Assembly: GCA_965199765.1 (NCBI GenBank)
Contig: CBDATC010000002.1
Coordinates: 1,302,001 to 1,366,000, forward strand
Origin: JAPOXR01 sp965199765
GTDB taxonomy: Bacteria > Pseudomonadota > Alphaproteobacteria > Rhodobacterales > Rhodobacteraceae
Length of the DNA: 64,000 nt
Reading direction: 5' to 3'
The notes under the pieces were generated by a model. It saw nothing but the letters and a program-made list of their open reading frames with translations. It made no database searches and was not told the origin of the DNA. The position numbers and the translations under genes are program-made. The first letter of the stretch is position 1. Every line of letters begins with the position of its first letter. Below, piece after piece: positions 62,702 through 64,000 of the stretch.

Positions 62702-62968
62702 ATGGCGATGGTTGATCACCTGATCGAAAAATACTGGGAAACGTGGTTCACGAATGGATTCGAGAAAGGCCGCGAGAAAGGCGAGGTCGGATTTCTTGCT
62801 AAAATGCTGCGACAGCGCTTCGGCGACCTGCCCGAGGATGCGCTTCGGCATATCGATGCCGCAGACGAAGAAGAGCGTCTGAGAATGGGTGTTGCCGCGT
62901 GTTCTGCCGATTCACTTGCCGAGGTGTTCGAACCGCGCTTGAACGGCAAGCTGCAGTCAGAGCATTGA
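62702..62968 (+). CDS. stand-alone Rpn C-terminal protein, copy 3 (RpnS-like)
   Basis: The 88-aa product starts MAMVDHLIEKYWETWF after AAGGAG. It has a single repeat-like tetrapeptide before GEVGFLAKMLRQRFGDLPED and ends LAEVFEPRLNGKLQSEH. It differs from copies 1 and 2 by scattered substitutions but no frameshift. A longer TTG start at 62546 is possible. Like copy 2, it lacks any nuclease residues and may act on Rpn or on copy 2 by heterodimerisation. Confidence 0.58.
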   Translation: MAMVDHLIEKYWETWFTNGFEKGREKGEVGFLAKMLRQRFGDLPEDALRHIDAADEEERLRMGVAACSADSLAEVFEPRLNGKLQSEH

Positions 62969-63121
62969 GAACATACGCGCTTGAAGTGGTTTGAAGAACG
63001 AGCGGTTCTGCTTGGACAACGCTATCCTTTGTTCCAAGAGTCGGATCACGAAACCTCAACTTGTGCAAAGTTCAGCGGAGCCTCGGCAATCGGACGGTAT
63101 TAGTGTCCACTACCCGAACAT

Positions 63122-64000
63122 TTAGCACGAAAACCGATCTTCGTGTAAGCACTTGGTCTGTGGCGACTGCCGGGGAAGCATCAATTCAATCGTCGCTCCC
63201 AACATGATCGCGATTGCCCCAAGCAACTCAATAGCTCCAAACCTCTCATTGAGAAGCAACACGCTTGAAACCACACCTGCGATGATTTCAACAGACAACA
63301 GATAGCTCATCAGAGCCGGAGGCAGTTTTCCTGCGCTCCAGATTGTGATCGCAAGCATTGGGGCAAAGTAGAGGCAGCCGATGAGATAGACTGGGTAATC
63401 CGTCATCGCCTCGGAGAACGCAGCGAATTTCACCTCGGAAACATCGTCAGCCACGCAGACCAAAATTGAAACGACGGCGGACAGCGCAACTGCTACGAGC
63501 GAAACCTGAACCGGGTCTCTGGTCGGTGATGCAAACAGCAGCGCCGCTCCGACTGCCCACAGCAGTCCCGAGATAATCGCCAAACCTTCCCCTGCTCCCA
63601 TCGTGCGCACGAAAAGGTCTCCTCCGAGGATGAATAGCATGCCCACCAGCGAACAACTGAAAGCGAGAGCGCTTCGCCAAGTCAGGCGCCTGTTCATAAA
63701 GCCCCATTCAATGAGCGTGCTCCACGCCGGAGCCAAATAGAACAGCAGCACAACGCGCACTACATCCGTATAGTCCAGTGCGACCGTGTAAAGTATGAAA
63801 GCCACGGCAACCAGACCAGATCCGATCAACGCTTTTGCCGGTAAGAATTTTGCGCCTTTCCGGGTAAACATCAGTGCGCAAATCACCGGAAGCGCCGATA
63901 AACTCAGTGCAACACCCGCCCACGCGCCTTCGAGACCAGCCGCGTTCAGAAATCTTACCGGCACCCACCAAACGCCCCAAAGCACAGCTGAAACCAGCGC
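63122..64000 (-). CDS. EamA/DMT-family transporter, 5' end beyond the window
   Basis: The frame is open to the right edge; the visible 292 codons cover about nine spans in two EamA repeats. The second repeat shows FAPMLAITIWSAGKLPPALM and LLNERFGAIELLGAIAIMLG, typical of drug/metabolite exporters. The real start lies outside. Substrate unknown. Confidence 0.82.
   Translation of the reverse strand, partial: ALVSAVLWGVWWVPVRFLNAAGLEGAWAGVALSLSALPVICALMFTRKGAKFLPAKALIGSGLVAVAFILYTVALDYTDVVRVVLLFYLAPAWSTLIEWGFMNRRLTWRSALAFSCSLVGMLFILGGDLFVRTMGAGEGLAIISGLLWAVGAALLFASPTRDPVQVSLVAVALSAVVSILVCVADDVSEVKFAAFSEAMTDYPVYLIGCLYFAPMLAITIWSAGKLPPALMSYLLSVEIIAGVVSSVLLLNERFGAIELLGAIAIMLGATIELMLPRQSPQTKCLHEDRFSC

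Larger units (their letters stand above)
62075..62968 (+). repeat. two tandem copies of the rpn 3' module
   Basis: A unit of 459 bp (62075-62533) and a second of 435 bp (62534-62968) repeat the 3' part of rpn plus its trailer. Each starts GAACTTACGCGCTTGAAGTG and contains PEQSIDS, the internal ribosome site, and the same C-terminal coding sequence. A third trailer start at 62969 is truncated. Length differences come mainly from the tetrapeptide repeat number. Confidence 0.88.

Noticed and set aside
1..64000. tRNA or rRNA genes
   Set aside because: Intergenic stretches were scanned for T-loop (GGTTCGA) type sequences and rRNA-like blocks; none was convincing. A covariance-model scan would be decisive.

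Overview
The window reads as an alphaproteobacterial chromosome of moderate GC with a sizeable mobile or decaying fraction. The taxonomic hint is gene order: coxB, ctaB, a CoxF-like gene, ctaG, coxC, SURF1, thrC, an M16 peptidase and rimJ in one leftward run with tldD divergent, plus methylmalonyl-CoA epimerase followed by a DUF1467 gene. No rRNA, tRNA or CRISPR array was recognised.

Layout. 1-12.3 kb is a conjugation/pilus block: a DotL/IcmO/TrbC-type coupling ATPase whose P-loop is split by an intein, two exported proteins, and the R64-like type IVb pilus genes pilN-O-P-Q-R, stopping abruptly after pilR. 12.3-16.9 kb is a segment bracketed by two 145-bp remnants of one insertion sequence; it carries a 1019-aa DNA adenine methylase with a possible N-terminal nuclease domain and a DUF1989 (urea carboxylase-associated) protein. 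16.9-21.3 kb is a leftward urease operon ureABCEFG with at most a stub of ureD. 22.4-37.6 kb is mostly housekeeping: an alkylsulfatase-like hydrolase, a D-2-hydroxyacid dehydrogenase, the cox operon (subunit I absent), tldD and topA. 37.7-43.4 kb has mce, DUF1467 and a TRAP/TAXI transporter interrupted by an adenine methyltransferase. 43.4-49.5 kb is an accessory region with three remnants of a second insertion sequence, a PLP desulfhydrase, an intact AbiE toxin-antitoxin pair, and broken SIR2 and OLD-nuclease genes.

49.6-60.1 kb looks like a small-molecule uptake and catabolism region: class III aminotransferase, Rieske oxygenase, PotABC-like transporter with its binding protein encoded convergently, a permease, a nitroreductase, a broken short-chain dehydrogenase and a beta-keto acid cleavage enzyme. 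60.9-63.0 kb holds an Rpn nuclease gene with an in-frame internal ribosome site and start, a 12-unit four-residue repeat, and two further tandem copies of the C-terminal module that could be free-standing antitoxins. A DMT-family exporter runs off the right edge.

Strongest leads: (1) a class 3 intein (Ala1, Trp/Cys/Thr triad, His-Asn/Thr) in the Walker A of a type IVB coupling ATPase; (2) the Rpn array; (3) two defence-related segments each bracketed by matching insertion-sequence remnants; (4) operons missing a member (coxA, ureD, pilS). All assignments come from reading motifs and gene order; no database search was run.
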